Shown one piece after another: positions 8,288-18,238 of a stretch of 35,617 nucleotides of DNA (positions are counted from its first letter, which is position 1; each line of letters starts with the position of its first letter). This DNA is from Pseudomonas folii (GTDB lineage Bacteria; Pseudomonadota; Gammaproteobacteria; Pseudomonadales; Pseudomonadaceae). The notes beneath the pieces were generated by a model. That model searched no databases, was not told the DNA's origin, and saw only the letters and a program-made list of their open reading frames with translations. A program made the position numbers and the translations under genes. Where the stretch lies: assembly GCF_014357575.1 (NCBI RefSeq), contig NZ_JACONW010000051.1, positions 1 through 35,617 of the forward strand, read 5' to 3'.

Positions 8288-8895
8288 GTTTGCGTCTGAA
8301 GTTCATAGCCTTGGCAGCCGCGCTGGGACTCAGCGCCTGCTCCTCGACGCCAACCCATTACTACACACTGATCGCGCCCATGGGGACGAATCCACAGCCG
8401 GTTGCCAGCCCTGCTCCCTTTCAGTTCGAAATGCTCCCGGTGCTGATGGCGGTTCAGGTTGACCAGCCGCCATTGGTGGTGCGTCAGGGCAATGGCAGCC
8501 TCGCGATTCTGGACGCCGAGCGTTGGGGATCGCCGTTGGGTGACGAATTCCATGATGCGCTGACCGGTCAGTTGGAGCGTCGCTTTGGCAGTCGCGACAT
8601 GGCGGGTCTGCCAAAGAACGCGGCTCAACCCGTCCTGTCACTGCGTACGGATGTACGCCGTTTCGAGTCAGTGCTAAACCAATATGCCCTGATCGATGTT
8701 GTCTGGACGCTGGGGTTGCGTAACAACGATGCCAAGCGGCAAAGCCTGACCTGCAGCAGCATCATTCGCGAACCAGCAGGCCAAGGCATGGAAAATCTGG
8801 TTATTGCTCACCAACGAGCAGTATCACGGCTGGCGGACAGCATCGCTAAAACCGCCACTACCTGGTCGCAGCACACCAGCACACGCTGCCCTTGA
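8284..8895 (+). CDS. pqiC: PqiC outer-membrane lipoprotein
   Basis: This is a 203-residue lipoprotein of the PqiC/YmbA (ABC-type transport auxiliary) family. Its signal peptide ends in LSAC with Cys19, and Ser at +2 predicts Lol sorting to the outer membrane. The mature N-terminus SSTPTHYYTLIAP is typical of the family. PqiC docks the PqiB needle at the outer membrane. The ATG at 8284 sits in an ATGA overlap with the pqiB stop, so this is the last gene of the coupled four-gene operon. A GC hairpin follows. Confidence 0.92.
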   Translation: MSLRLKFIALAAALGLSACSSTPTHYYTLIAPMGTNPQPVASPAPFQFEMLPVLMAVQVDQPPLVVRQGNGSLAILDAERWGSPLGDEFHDALTGQLERRFGSRDMAGLPKNAAQPVLSLRTDVRRFESVLNQYALIDVVWTLGLRNNDAKRQSLTCSSIIREPAGQGMENLVIAHQRAVSRLADSIAKTATTWSQHTSTRCP

Positions 8896-9198
8896 TACAT
8901 TGAACGTCCCTTCGCGGCCCCCTCAGTGGGCCGCTGCTTATGACATCCATTGCGATGCATACTTATTGCCAATACATCTGATTGAAACTATCGTTCAACT
9001 AATTCACTCCTTTGGATCCACTTGAGTTTCATTTAGCTGTATTGTTAACATTCTTTCGGTGGAGCAAAACCACCAGACTGTCGTATCCGATTGATTTCGT
9101 TATCTTTGCTGTAAATCTGGATGAGTCATATTCACCCCTGACAAATTGCCGCGCCCAGCGCGTGGCAATCCTGATGAATAACTGCTCGGAAAGCCGCC
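8896..9198 (+). other. intergenic region with hairpin after pqiC
   Basis: GCGGCCC (8914-8920) pairs with GGGCCGC (8928-8934) across a 7-base loop, a likely end for the pqi transcript although no U-tract follows. The remaining ~260 bases are AT-rich and should contain the promoter of the XRE gene at 9199. I see no further gene. Confidence 0.45.
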
Positions 9199-9684
9199 AT
9201 GACTCACATCGGTCAACGTCTGAAAGAAGAACGCCTGCGCCTTAAACTGTCACAAAGCGCGCTGGGCTCGATTGGCGGTGTTGAAACAAATGCGCAGGGT
9301 AACTACGAAAATGGCTTGCGATACCCCAGAGCCGATTATCTGTCCCGAATCGCCAAGGGCGGAGTCGATGTGGCCTATGTCGTGACAGGCCTTCGTTTGC
9401 CCCTCGTGAAAGGTGAGTCGGAAGTCAACGAACAGTCCGCGGATCTGCCCGTGCGCGATGGCTTGAACGGCACTGATCGGCTGGACAGCCTGATCGAACG
9501 CCTGCAGACCAATCTGCACGGGATCACCACAGACTTGTATCAAATCAGTCGGCTGGCTGACAGCAGCGGTGAATCGGGCAAGGCCGATGGCAGGCATACC
9601 CAGCTCGAAAACATCAAGGGCGAGGCCGAAGCCATTGCACTGGCGACTTTACGCCTGATCTTCGTTACCTCGCGTTTGAATTGA
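9199..9684 (+). CDS. XRE-family transcriptional regulator
   Basis: A 161-residue protein. Residues 4-60 form a lambda-repressor-like helix-turn-helix (IGQRLKEERLRLKLSQSALG, then the recognition region NYENGLRYPRADYLSRIA). The C-terminal ~95 residues are polar and partly helical, with no recognisable sensor domain and no RecA-dependent protease motif. That argues against a phage CI-type repressor. No toxin, antitoxin or phage gene is adjacent. Neighbours on both sides are unrelated operons, so its target cannot be read from context. Confidence 0.8.
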   Translation: MTHIGQRLKEERLRLKLSQSALGSIGGVETNAQGNYENGLRYPRADYLSRIAKGGVDVAYVVTGLRLPLVKGESEVNEQSADLPVRDGLNGTDRLDSLIERLQTNLHGITTDLYQISRLADSSGESGKADGRHTQLENIKGEAEAIALATLRLIFVTSRLN

Positions 9685-9828
9685 TCGAATACCCTCATTT
9701 GAAGTTACTGTTACAACGATTATTGCGAACAGATATATTCGCTTGTTTATAAGTTACTGCAACGAAGTTACGGATTATTGTCCACTCTTCGAACGCCAGC
9801 GATGTGCCTTGCTGGCCTATCCAACATG

Positions 9829-11094
9829 TTATTGAGCCGCCGTTACCATCGCTCTCAGCAGCACCGCGCAGCCAGCCGCCAGATCTTCGGGTGTCGCGTT
9901 TTCGATTTCGTTGTGACTGATGCCGCCTTCGCACGGCACGAAGATCATCCCGGCTGGCCCCAGTTCGGCGATAAAAATAGCATCGTGCCCCGCACCGCTG
10001 ACGATATCCATATGGCTAAGCCCCAATTGCGCAGCACCCTGGCGGACAGCGTCTACACACAGGCTGTTGAAGTCCAGCGGCGGAAAGTCTGCAGTGGGCG
10101 TCAATTGATAGCTCAGGCCGTGTTGAGTACAGGTGCTTTCGATCACTTGCCGCAGCTCGTCAACCATTGCCTGAAGTTTGTCAGCCTGAAGGTGACGGAA
10201 ATCGATGGTCATCTTCACTTCGCCGGGGATCACGTTACGTGAGCCCGGATGGATGTTCAGACACCCGACGGTGCCACAGGCATGCGGCTGACTCTGCAAA
10301 GCAATGCGATTGACCGCACTCACGACCTGCGCCGCCCCGACCAGAGCATCCTTGCGCAGCGACATGGGCGTCGGTCCTGCGTGGGCTTCAACGCCGGTCA
10401 GGGTCAGATCGAACCATTTCTGCCCAAGACAGCCCATGACCACGCCGATGGTTTTTTCCTGATCCTCAAGAATGGGGCCTTGTTCAATGTGGGCTTCGAA
10501 GTAAGCGCCCACCGGATGGCCGAGCACCGCCCTGCTCCCCGCGTAACCAATACGCTGCAGTTCCTCGCCGACCACCAGGCCTTGCTCGTCCTGTTTGGCC
10601 AGGGTCTCGGCCAGATTCAATTGGCCGGCGAACACACCCGAGCCCATCATGCATGGCGGGAAGCGCGAGCCTTCTTCGTTGGTCCAGACCACGACTTCCA
10701 CAGGCGCGCCGGTTTCCAGCCCTAGATCGTTGAGGGTGCGGATCACTTCCAGTCCGGCCATTACCCCAAAACAACCGTCGAACTTGCCGCCCGTAGGCTG
10801 AGTGTCGATATGGCTGCCGGTCATCACCGGTGCACGCTCTGGATTGCGTCCGGGACGCCGGGCAAAGATATTGCCGATCGCATCAACGCTCACCGTACAG
10901 CCTGCCTCCTCGCACCATTTGACGAACAGATCCCGGGCCTGCCGATCAAGGTCGGTCAGCGCGAGGCGACAGACGCCGCCCTTGGCCGTAGCGCCGATCT
11001 GCGCAAGATCCATCAATGATTGCCAGAGGCGCTGGCTGTTGATCAGCGGAGCGTTGGACGTGAGCAATGTTGTGGAGGTAAACGGGGTGGTCAT
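9829..11094 (-). CDS. M20-family amidohydrolase (N-carbamoyl-L-amino acid hydrolase/allantoate amidohydrolase type)
   Basis: A 421-residue cytoplasmic di-metal hydrolase. The metal-ligand motifs are in order: His95 in GSHIDTQPTGGKFDG, Asp106, the Glu140-Glu141 pair in WTNEEGSRF, His202 in AHIEQGPILE, and His394 near the end in ISHNEIE. The lid/dimerisation insert spans roughly 225-335. The length and the HIEQGP motif place it with N-carbamoyl-amino-acid amidohydrolase, beta-ureidopropionase and allantoate amidohydrolase enzymes, which cleave ureido or amide N-C bonds; motifs cannot choose among them. ATG 11094 is preferred; the frame runs to 11223 but enters REP sequence. It is the last gene of the LacI-associated ABC operon and is separated from the amidase by a REP pair. 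Confidence 0.88.
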   Translation of the reverse strand: MTTPFTSTTLLTSNAPLINSQRLWQSLMDLAQIGATAKGGVCRLALTDLDRQARDLFVKWCEEAGCTVSVDAIGNIFARRPGRNPERAPVMTGSHIDTQPTGGKFDGCFGVMAGLEVIRTLNDLGLETGAPVEVVVWTNEEGSRFPPCMMGSGVFAGQLNLAETLAKQDEQGLVVGEELQRIGYAGSRAVLGHPVGAYFEAHIEQGPILEDQEKTIGVVMGCLGQKWFDLTLTGVEAHAGPTPMSLRKDALVGAAQVVSAVNRIALQSQPHACGTVGCLNIHPGSRNVIPGEVKMTIDFRHLQADKLQAMVDELRQVIESTCTQHGLSYQLTPTADFPPLDFNSLCVDAVRQGAAQLGLSHMDIVSGAGHDAIFIAELGPAGMIFVPCEGGISHNEIENATPEDLAAGCAVLLRAMVTAAQ

Positions 11095-11188
11095 GATGGT
11101 TTCTCCAGTGAGAAGCAATACCCTGGCAGGACCGGCTTCAGCCGGAGGGCGGTACGTCTGATGAAAAGCGTAGATATGAAGGGGCCTC

Positions 11189-11249
11189 CTCGCGGCTAAA
11201 GCCGCTCCTACGGTTACATGCAATTCGTAGGAGCGGCTTTAGCCGCGAG
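11189..11249. repeat. REP-type inverted repeat
   Basis: A perfect 23-base inverted repeat: 11189-11211 and 11227-11249, with core GGAGCGGCTTTAGCCGCGAG. It lies between the amidase and the amidohydrolase genes. It could form a stable mRNA hairpin that lowers expression of the last gene relative to upstream genes. Confidence 0.85.
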
Positions 11250-11261
11250 CGCCTTAGTGAT

Positions 11262-12440
11262 TCAGGATGTGTAACCAGCAATCTTCACCGCCAGCTTCAC
11301 CAGGCTCAGATCACTGCCCACCGGGCCCATCAGTGAGATGCCCAGCGGGGCTCCGTCTTTCATGGTCAGCGGCATGCTCAACTGCGGCGTACGGCACAGT
11401 ACGGAAATGGCCAGCAAGTGATGGGAAATACGCCGGGTCTCTTCGATCTCTTCATCCCTGGCGCTGAGCAACGGCGCAATATCCGGGACAGTGGGCATCA
11501 CCAGTACGCGATCACCCAGCAGTTCTTTCCAGTGCGCGGCAAACCGTTCGCGCAACGCACAGGCGTCGTTGTACTGCTCGTCAGTGACTGCCTTTGACCA
11601 GGCAAAACGTGCCGCGACATCCGCGCCCAGTGCCAGGCCTTCACGTTCAATCAACTCACCCTGCGCCTGCCAGGCTTCGCGGCCCTGAATATAACGGAAC
11701 GCCCAATAGGCATCGGTCAACGAAGGCAGCTCACCTTGCAGTTTTTCCAACGGCCCACAGCACTCGGTGATGCGGGCGATGGCCGGTGCCAGGGCATCCA
11801 GCGATGCCGCTGGCAACAAGCCGAACAATGCCTCGCTGATCACCATTTTCGGCACATCCGGCAACGGTGCGGGATCCTCACCCAGCAAACACTCACCGAC
11901 CAGACCGAACACTTTGGCCTCACGGGCAAAATACCCTGCGGTGTCCATGCTTTCACACAGCGCCTGAGTGTTCGCCAGCGACACCCGACCATGACTCGGA
12001 CGCAGCCCGAAGAGTCCGCAATAGCTGGCCGGGGTCCGCACCGAGCCGCCGGTGTCGCTGCCCATGGCGAAATCACACAAGTTGTTGGAAACCGCCGATG
12101 CCGAACCAGATGACGAGCCGCCCGGAATCCGGTCATGGGCTGCGCCATTGCGTGGTGTGCCGTAGTGGGCGTTTTTGCCACTCATCGAGTAAGCCATTTC
12201 ATTGGTGTGCGCCTTGCCCACCAGCTCGGCACCCGCGTCGAGCAGACGCTGGATGGTCGGCGCAGTCAGGGTCTTGATCCCGGACATGGCCAGCACATGG
12301 GGATTACCGCCACCGGTTGGATAACCCGCTACGTCAAACAGGTCTTTGGCGGCAAACGTGTAACCCGCCAAAGGGCCGCTGGCTGCTCGGGGCACGTCAA
12401 CGTGGGGATAAGGCATGAAAGCAAACGCAGAATCGGTCAT
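11262..12440 (-). CDS. amidase-signature family hydrolase
   Basis: A 392-residue member of the amidase signature family, which uses a Ser-cisSer-Lys triad. The Lys is Lys32 in FAAKDLFD. The glycine/serine-rich signature GGSSSGSASAV holds the cis-Ser (about Ser109). The nucleophile is about Ser133 in GSDTGGSVRTP. At 392 residues it is shorter than GatA (~480), and no gatB/gatC is nearby, so a tRNA amidotransferase role is unlikely. It overlaps the stop of the upstream ATPase gene by four bases and therefore belongs to the transporter operon. I infer that it acts on the imported compound before or alongside the M20 hydrolase. Substrate not visible. Confidence 0.9.
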   Translation of the reverse strand: MTDSAFAFMPYPHVDVPRAASGPLAGYTFAAKDLFDVAGYPTGGGNPHVLAMSGIKTLTAPTIQRLLDAGAELVGKAHTNEMAYSMSGKNAHYGTPRNGAAHDRIPGGSSSGSASAVSNNLCDFAMGSDTGGSVRTPASYCGLFGLRPSHGRVSLANTQALCESMDTAGYFAREAKVFGLVGECLLGEDPAPLPDVPKMVISEALFGLLPAASLDALAPAIARITECCGPLEKLQGELPSLTDAYWAFRYIQGREAWQAQGELIEREGLALGADVAARFAWSKAVTDEQYNDACALRERFAAHWKELLGDRVLVMPTVPDIAPLLSARDEEIEETRRISHHLLAISVLCRTPQLSMPLTMKDGAPLGISLMGPVGSDLSLVKLAVKIAGYTS

Positions 12441-13444
12441 GTCATGGACTCACAAAGTGTATGAACGGGGGCCTCACTCCAGTGATGGCAGCTCACGGAG
12501 TGCTCGGCAAAAATAGTCTCGATAGCCGGGACTTCGCTGCGACAGATATCCGTAGCGCGCGGGCAGCGTGGGGCAAAGGCGCACCCTGCCGGCAGATTGG
12601 CCAGATCAGGAGGCGCACCGGGAATGCTGATCAGGCGTTCGCCTTTGCGCAGACCGTCTTTGGGGCGCGTGCCGAGCAAAACCTGGGTATAGGGGTGCCG
12701 TGGGTTTTCAAGCAATTCGGCCAGAGGTGCCTGCTCGACGATGCGCCCGCCATACATCACCGCCACCCGGTCAGCGACCTCAACGGCAGCGCCAATGTCG
12801 TGGGTCACGAAGATGATCGACAGGCCCAGTGCCTGTTGCAATTCGCGCAGCAGGATCAGAATCTGGATCTGCACCGTGGCGTCCAGCGCTGTGGTCGGCT
12901 CGTCCGCGAGTAAAATCTGCGGCTTGCAGGCAAGCGCCAACGCGATCATCGCCCGCTGGCGCATACCGCCAGACATCTCGTGGGGGTACGCATCCAGACG
13001 CTGCTCGGGGCTGGGAATGCGCACACTGCGCAAGGCATCAAGTGCCGCCGAGCGGGCTTCAGATTTAGACATCTGCCGATGACGCCGTAGCGCTTCAACG
13101 ATCTGCTGGCCAATGGTGTAAACCGGATCAAGCGCCAGCAGCGGTTCCTGAAAAATCATTGAAGCCACCGGCCCGCGCAACGCTTGCAACTGGCTGCGGG
13201 ACAGTTTCATCAGGTTCTGCCCGGCGATATCGATCTGTCCCTCGATGGTGGTCGAGCGCTCGGAATGCAGGCGCATCAGGGCGCGCAAGGTGACGCTCTT
13301 GCCCGAACCGGATTCACCGATCAGCGCCAGAACTTCACCCTTGGCCACTTCCAGGCTGACGCCATTGACCGCTGATAACGTCTGTCCACCTCGCTTGAAA
13401 CGGACCTTGAGGTCACGCACGGCAACCATGGGTTGTTCGCTCAT
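12437..13444 (-). CDS. peptide/opine-type ABC transporter ATPase (DppD/OppD-like)
   Basis: A 335-residue ATPase of the oligopeptide/nickel class. It has Walker A GESGSGKS, signature MSGGMRQR, Walker B ILLADEPTTALD, and the C-terminal oligopeptide-transporter extension with clustered cysteines (GCAFAPRCPRATDIC) that in relatives can hold an Fe-S cluster. The ATG at 13444 ([11 protein letters not shown]) overlaps the stop of the companion ATPase by four bases. It pairs with the OppF-like ATPase to energise the two permeases. Confidence 0.92.
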   Translation of the reverse strand: MSEQPMVAVRDLKVRFKRGGQTLSAVNGVSLEVAKGEVLALIGESGSGKSVTLRALMRLHSERSTTIEGQIDIAGQNLMKLSRSQLQALRGPVASMIFQEPLLALDPVYTIGQQIVEALRRHRQMSKSEARSAALDALRSVRIPSPEQRLDAYPHEMSGGMRQRAMIALALACKPQILLADEPTTALDATVQIQILILLRELQQALGLSIIFVTHDIGAAVEVADRVAVMYGGRIVEQAPLAELLENPRHPYTQVLLGTRPKDGLRKGERLISIPGAPPDLANLPAGCAFAPRCPRATDICRSEVPAIETIFAEHSVSCHHWSEAPVHTLCESMT

Positions 13445-14484
13445 GCCAGTGCTCCTCTGTGAATCAGCTGCGCCGACGGACTGCGACTGTGCCCTGCCCC
13501 CGGCTGAACCATCAGGCATGCCGCCTGATGATCTGCTCCGGTCTCCGTCAGCACCGGAGCGGTCTGCGCGCAAATCGCTTCTGCGTGTGGGCAGCGCGTG
13601 TGAAAACGACAGCCTGACGGCGGATCGATCGGGCTGGGCGGATCACCGGACAATGGCGATATCAGCGTGCGATGGGCCGGATCCATTGAAGGCATGGACG
13701 TCAGCAACGCCTGGGTGTACGGGTGCTGGGCGTCCGAGAACAAGGCTTCTGCGGGGCCGATCTCAACGATCTCCCCCAGGTACATGACCATGATCCGGTC
13801 GGATAAATAGCGCACCACATGCAAGTCGTGACTGATGAACACGTAGGTGAGTTGCAGGCTGTCCTTGAGGTCCAGCAACAGGTTCAGGACCTGCGCCTCA
13901 ACGGACTTGTCCAGCGCCGAGACGGCTTCATCGAGGATCACCAGACGCGGGTCCACCGCCAGTGCCCTGGCAATATTTACCCGCTGACGCTGCCCGCCGG
14001 AAAGCTCATGGGCGTAGCGACCGGCAAAGCGCGTCGGTTCCAGTCCGACCCGGCCTAACAGGTCTCGGGCACGAAGCAGTGAGTCCTTCTGGCTGACGCC
14101 GTGTACGGACGGACCGAACGCTACGGATTGTTCCATGGTCAGGCGCGGGTTCAGCGACGAGTAGCTGTCCTGAAAAACCATCTGCACCTGACGCCGGTAG
14201 TCACGCAACGGCAGTTGAAGCCCGCCGACGCTCATGGCATCGAAGACCAGTTCGCCACTGTCGTGCTCAATCAACTGCATTAACAACCGCGCCGTGGTGG
14301 ACTTGCCGCAGCCGGACTCACCAACCACCCCGAGGGTTTCGCCCTTGTGGACGACAAAGTTGATGCCATCCACGGCACGAACCACGCTGCGTTTGCCCAA
14401 CGCACCTTTGACCGGGAAGTGCTTGACCAGATTTTCCATTTTCAGCAGTGGCTGCGCTGGACCGCCGATATCGCGCTTGGTCAT
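13441..14484 (-). CDS. peptide/opine-type ABC transporter ATPase (DppF/OppF-like)
   Basis: The second ATPase of the importer, 347 residues. It has Walker A GESGCGKS, signature LSGGQRQR, and a Walker B region reading [12 protein letters not shown]. Most relatives have DEPVSALD, so Pro to Ala is a mild oddity; the catalytic Glu is retained. The C-terminal Cys motif is [15 protein letters not shown]. The ATG at 14484 has AGGAG upstream and lies two bases after the permease stop. It overlaps the OppD-like gene by four bases, so the two ATPases are translationally coupled. Confidence 0.92.
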   Translation of the reverse strand: MTKRDIGGPAQPLLKMENLVKHFPVKGALGKRSVVRAVDGINFVVHKGETLGVVGESGCGKSTTARLLMQLIEHDSGELVFDAMSVGGLQLPLRDYRRQVQMVFQDSYSSLNPRLTMEQSVAFGPSVHGVSQKDSLLRARDLLGRVGLEPTRFAGRYAHELSGGQRQRVNIARALAVDPRLVILDEAVSALDKSVEAQVLNLLLDLKDSLQLTYVFISHDLHVVRYLSDRIMVMYLGEIVEIGPAEALFSDAQHPYTQALLTSMPSMDPAHRTLISPLSGDPPSPIDPPSGCRFHTRCPHAEAICAQTAPVLTETGADHQAACLMVQPGAGHSRSPSAQLIHRGALA

Positions 14485-14486
14485 CG

Positions 14487-15380
14487 TCAGCTCCTGATTG
14501 CCATGGCCGCCCGCAACCGATCGGCGAGCACGTTGAAAGAGATCGAGGTGATGAAAATCATCGCTCCCGGCAAGGCCGAAACCAGTGGCTGGGTGTAGAT
14601 CGCGGTGCGCAGGGTATTGAGCATCAGGCCCCACTCGGGCTCGGGCGGCGTGACACCCAGCCCGAGAAACGACAGTCCCGAAGCGAGGATCATCGACACC
14701 GAAATCAGTCCCGTGGTGAACACGAAGATCGGTCCCAGCACATTGCCCAACACCTGAGTGCGAATAATCGTGAATGAACCCGCCCCCGAGGCACGCGCCG
14801 CTTCGATGTAATCCCGGTTGCGCACCTGAGTGGTGACGCTCTCAGCGATCCGCGCCACTTGCGGCACGAACACCAGTGTCAGTGACAGCAAGGCATTGTT
14901 GACCCCAGCCCCCAACGCTCCCGAGAAAGCGATCGCCAGCAGCACCGACGGGAATGCATAGAACACATCCACGGTGCGCATGATCAGGCTGTTCAGCCAG
15001 CCACCGAAGTAACCGGCAATTACCCCGATCGCACCACCGATGAAAAAGGCGAAGATCACCGGCGTGATGCCCATGAACAACGACAAGCGCGCACCCAGCA
15101 TGAGGCGCGAGAGCAGATCACGGCCCAGTTCATCGGTGCCCAGAGGAAAGCCTTCGGTGCCGATTGGCTTCAGGCGTTTGAACATGGAGGTGGTAAACGC
15201 ATCCCCTGGAACGATCCATGGCCCGAACACGGCCAGCAGCAGCAACACGAAAATGATCGTGCCCACGAACAACGCCACCGGATCGCGGCGCACGCGACCA
15301 AACACTTCACTCCAGTAGCCCGGCGAGCTTTCGACGGGAGCAATGACCGGCGCGGCCGGTCGCAATATCGACAGGTTCAT
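14487..15380 (-). CDS. ABC transporter permease (DppC/OppC-like)
   Basis: A 297-residue inner-membrane permease with the OppC N-terminal cytoplasmic segment, then about six helices. It carries the family motif [18 protein letters not shown] and the EAA loop [20 protein letters not shown] that contacts the ATPases. The start [11 protein letters not shown] at 15380 lies two bases after the stop of the companion permease; the upstream in-frame extension is a shadow of that gene. Confidence 0.92.
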   Translation of the reverse strand: MNLSILRPAAPVIAPVESSPGYWSEVFGRVRRDPVALFVGTIIFVLLLLAVFGPWIVPGDAFTTSMFKRLKPIGTEGFPLGTDELGRDLLSRLMLGARLSLFMGITPVIFAFFIGGAIGVIAGYFGGWLNSLIMRTVDVFYAFPSVLLAIAFSGALGAGVNNALLSLTLVFVPQVARIAESVTTQVRNRDYIEAARASGAGSFTIIRTQVLGNVLGPIFVFTTGLISVSMILASGLSFLGLGVTPPEPEWGLMLNTLRTAIYTQPLVSALPGAMIFITSISFNVLADRLRAAMAIRS

Positions 15381-15382
15381 GC

Positions 15383-16336
15383 TCAGCCCCTTTTGATACG
15401 TGGATCGAGCAACGTCTGCAGGATGTCCACCAGCAGATTGAGTGCCACGAAAAACAAGGCCAGGACCCAGATCGTGCCCTGCAGCAACGGCAAGTCGCGC
15501 TGAAAGATCGCGGAGTTGAGCAACAAGCCGGTGCCGGGCCAGGCGAACACGGTCTCCACCAGAATAGAGCCGCCCATCAAGTAACCAATCTGCAAGCCCA
15601 TCACCGCCATCGCGGTAGGCGCTGCGTTCTTCACTACGTGACGGAACAGGCCCCACTCACTCAGGCCCTTGGCGCGCAAGCCGATGATGAATTCCTGAGC
15701 GAGGGTTTCCGCTACCTGAGCGCGCACGGTGCGGGCGATGATTCCGGTGGGGATGACCGACAAGGTAATCGCCGGGAGAATCATGAACTGCAAATGCGCC
15801 CAGTCCCATGCCCACGCGGCCTGCCCCAGCGGCCCGCCGCCGGTCGCGGGCAGCCAGCCCAATTGTGAAGAGAAGATGATCACCATCAACATGCCGAGCC
15901 AGTAATGCGGAACGCTGACGCCCACCGCAGAAATGGCCGATGCCACTCGATCAAGCCAGCTGTCCTGAAAATAACCGCCCACGAAGCCAAACAGGCTGCC
16001 AAGGACGAAGCCAATCAGGGTCGCCAGCAATGCCAGCCGCAAGGAGTAACCCACGGCGCCAATGACTTCAGCAGTGACCGGGCGGCCGCTGGCAATGGAC
16101 ATTCCGAGATCACCCTGAACCGCATGCCATAGCCACAGGCCAAACTGCACCGGCAGCGGTTTGTCGAAACCATAAGCCTGGATCAACTGCGTACGCAGTG
16201 CCTCGGATGCATCCGGTGGCATCACCGAAACCAGCGGATCGCCAGGAGCCATTTGCACGAGCATGAAACACACCAGCGCCACGCCCAGCAAAATAGGCGT
16301 CGCCAGTAGAATGCGACGCAAGATATAGGAAAGCAT
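15383..16336 (-). CDS. ABC transporter permease (DppB/OppB-like)
   Basis: A 317-residue inner-membrane permease. It begins MLSYILRRILLATPILLGVA as DppB proteins do, has the periplasmic MAPGDP motif, six helices, and the EAA-like loop FIIGLRAKGLSEWGLFRHVV. It forms the channel with the DppC-like protein. It is separated from the binding-protein gene by 157 bases holding a REP pair, which may let the binding protein be made in excess. Confidence 0.92.
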   Translation of the reverse strand: MLSYILRRILLATPILLGVALVCFMLVQMAPGDPLVSVMPPDASEALRTQLIQAYGFDKPLPVQFGLWLWHAVQGDLGMSIASGRPVTAEVIGAVGYSLRLALLATLIGFVLGSLFGFVGGYFQDSWLDRVASAISAVGVSVPHYWLGMLMVIIFSSQLGWLPATGGGPLGQAAWAWDWAHLQFMILPAITLSVIPTGIIARTVRAQVAETLAQEFIIGLRAKGLSEWGLFRHVVKNAAPTAMAVMGLQIGYLMGGSILVETVFAWPGTGLLLNSAIFQRDLPLLQGTIWVLALFFVALNLLVDILQTLLDPRIKRG

Positions 16337-16360
16337 AAGGTCGCCTCACACGGTTTTTAT

Positions 16361-16448
16361 GTGGGAGCAGAGCTTGCTCGCGATAAGGCTGGATGCGATT
16401 TCGCTTTAGATCGCGTCCAGCCTTATCGCGGGCAAGCACCGCTCCTAC
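16361..16448. repeat. REP-type inverted repeat between binding protein and permease genes
   Basis: A long imperfect inverted repeat. Arms of about 38 bases (from 16361 and ending at 16448) share the core GCTTGCTCGCGATAAGGCTG and its complement. Its place after the binding-protein gene suits 3' end protection and differential expression within the operon. Confidence 0.8.
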
Positions 16449-16493
16449 AGGTTCTGCGCAATCCTGTAGGACCGGCTGAAGGTCTCAGGCTTC

Positions 16494-18167
16494 TCAGTCC
16501 TGTTTGGAGACCAGCGTCAGGTCGATGAACCAGCTCTGCGCCGGGACCACGCCTTTGATTTTTGGCGAAATGGCGCGTGGTCCTACGTCGTGCGCCACGT
16601 ACAGGAACGGAGCCTCATCAACGATGGCCGCGTTGAGCTTGCCAGCGGCTTCATCCAGCGCCTTGGGATCGAAGGAATTGCGCACCGTGGTGATCAACTT
16701 CTCGACTTCCGGGTTGGCGAAATACCCCCAGTTATTGGAGACCGGCGGGAATGCCTTCTCGCTGGCGAAGCGCACCATGCCGAAGTACGGGTCCATGACC
16801 GCCGCGCTGACGTTGATCGCATTGGCGCCTTGCGCCGCAGGATCCTTGGCCCCCAAACGCCAGCCACTGAACAGGGTGTTCCACTCCGTCACCGCGATTT
16901 CTACGTCGAAGTAACAGCCCTTGAGGCTCTGCTGAATGTATTCGTTCATGGGCAATGGCTGCATTTGCCCCGACCCGGATGCCGAGGTCAGCACCTTGAC
17001 CTTGATCGGTTTCGTCTTGCTGTAGCCCGCCTCGGTCATGAGTTTCTGCGCGGCTTCCTGATCGTATTTGATCTTGAAGGACGGGTTGCCGTACCACGGC
17101 GAATCCTTCTCGTACGTGCCGGTGGCTTCCTGCATATAGCCGCCCAGATAAGCCTTCAGCTCACTGCGGTCCAGACACAGGTTGGCAGCCTGACGCACAC
17201 GCTTGTCCAGCCAGGGCGAACCCGGCGCGAAGGAGAACTGCCATGGCCACAGGTGCGGCTGAGCGTTCGAGTAAATCTTGAAATCCTTGCTTTTGATCTG
17301 GTCCATGGCGTCCGGCGCCGGTGCTTCAATCCAGTCCACCTGGCCGGACAACAGCGCCGCGGTACGAGCGTTGGCTTCTGGCAACGGGATCAACTCGACG
17401 CGATCAACCTTGGGCACACGCTTGGGATCCCAATAATCCGGGTTCTTGTCCAGCACCAGAACCTGACGCGGCACCATACGGTTCATCTTGAACGGACCGG
17501 TGCCCGAAGAGTGGCTGGCGAACGCGGTCCAGGCTTGCTTGGAACGCTCGGCGGGATCCGTTGTAGTGGCTGGCACAGCATCGAAATCCTTCTGCCAGGC
17601 CACGGGCGAAGCCATGAACAGGTTGGTCAGGTTGTACGGCAGCACTGCATCCGGCTCGCTGGTGGTCAGCTCGACGGTCAGATCATCGATCTTCTTCGCG
17701 CTGCGCAGGGTCGGCATGCGGGATACGGTCACGCCAATCTGCCCAGGGGCATATTGCGGGGCCTGTTTATCGAGGACCTTATTGACGTTCCACACCACTG
17801 CATCAGCGTTGAAAGCCGAGCCATCGTGGAACTTGACGCCGGGGCGCAGCTTGAAGATCCACTTGGTGTGATCATCAGGATTGACCGCCCACTCGGTGGC
17901 AAGCCCCGGCACCAAGGCGCTGGGCTTCTCGCTCTGGGACAGATCCCACTCAACCAGCGAGTCAAAAAGAGTGATCCCGGTAAAACGGTTGCCTTCATAC
18001 CCCTGATCCGGCTGACCATGAGTCAGCGGAATGTCCGCTGCAGTCATGGCAATCCGCAAGGTGCTATCGGCCATCGCGGCCAGAGGCGACAAGGCACCGA
18101 TCGCTACCGAGCAGGCCAGTGCCAGTCGGGTAAAACTACGTGCGCGGGTTACTGAAGCGTGCGTCAT
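16494..18167 (-). CDS. periplasmic solute-binding protein, family 5 (DppA/OppA-like)
   Basis: A 557-residue extracytoplasmic binding protein of the SBP_bac_5 class. It has a Sec signal peptide with predicted cleavage after AMA (residue ~33, AAMA|DSTLR). Typical motifs are LVPGLATEW, W(I/T)FKLRPGVKFHDG, and GTGPFKMNRMVP...LDKNPDYW. The start MTHASVTRA at 18167 is followed by a proper signal; the frame upstream to 18419 crosses the operator and is not coding. First gene of the seven-gene operon. Family 5 proteins bind peptides, opines, glutathione or nickel. The linked hydrolases suggest an amide- or ureido-containing ligand, which is inference. Confidence 0.92.
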   Translation of the reverse strand: MTHASVTRARSFTRLALACSVAIGALSPLAAMADSTLRIAMTAADIPLTHGQPDQGYEGNRFTGITLFDSLVEWDLSQSEKPSALVPGLATEWAVNPDDHTKWIFKLRPGVKFHDGSAFNADAVVWNVNKVLDKQAPQYAPGQIGVTVSRMPTLRSAKKIDDLTVELTTSEPDAVLPYNLTNLFMASPVAWQKDFDAVPATTTDPAERSKQAWTAFASHSSGTGPFKMNRMVPRQVLVLDKNPDYWDPKRVPKVDRVELIPLPEANARTAALLSGQVDWIEAPAPDAMDQIKSKDFKIYSNAQPHLWPWQFSFAPGSPWLDKRVRQAANLCLDRSELKAYLGGYMQEATGTYEKDSPWYGNPSFKIKYDQEAAQKLMTEAGYSKTKPIKVKVLTSASGSGQMQPLPMNEYIQQSLKGCYFDVEIAVTEWNTLFSGWRLGAKDPAAQGANAINVSAAVMDPYFGMVRFASEKAFPPVSNNWGYFANPEVEKLITTVRNSFDPKALDEAAGKLNAAIVDEAPFLYVAHDVGPRAISPKIKGVVPAQSWFIDLTLVSKQD

Positions 18168-18238
18168 GGCGAGTTTCCCATCAGTCCAGGTAAGGAGAGC
18201 TGACAGGTGCAACGCAATGGGCATACCAACTTTTTTAT

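Noticed and set aside
9199..9684. XRE gene as a sign of a prophage or toxin-antitoxin system
   Set aside because: No phage, integrase, toxin or attachment-site features lie on either side.
9685..9828. Repeated AAGTTACTG...CAACG words between the XRE gene and the M20 hydrolase
   Set aside because: Two or three short similar words in an AT-rich convergent gap are too little to call operators or an attachment site.
16590..18155. 521-codon plus-strand open frame
   Set aside because: It is antisense to the family-5 binding protein, whose coding evidence (signal peptide, family motifs) is strong; its own composition is Arg/His/Gly-rich with no recognisable motif.
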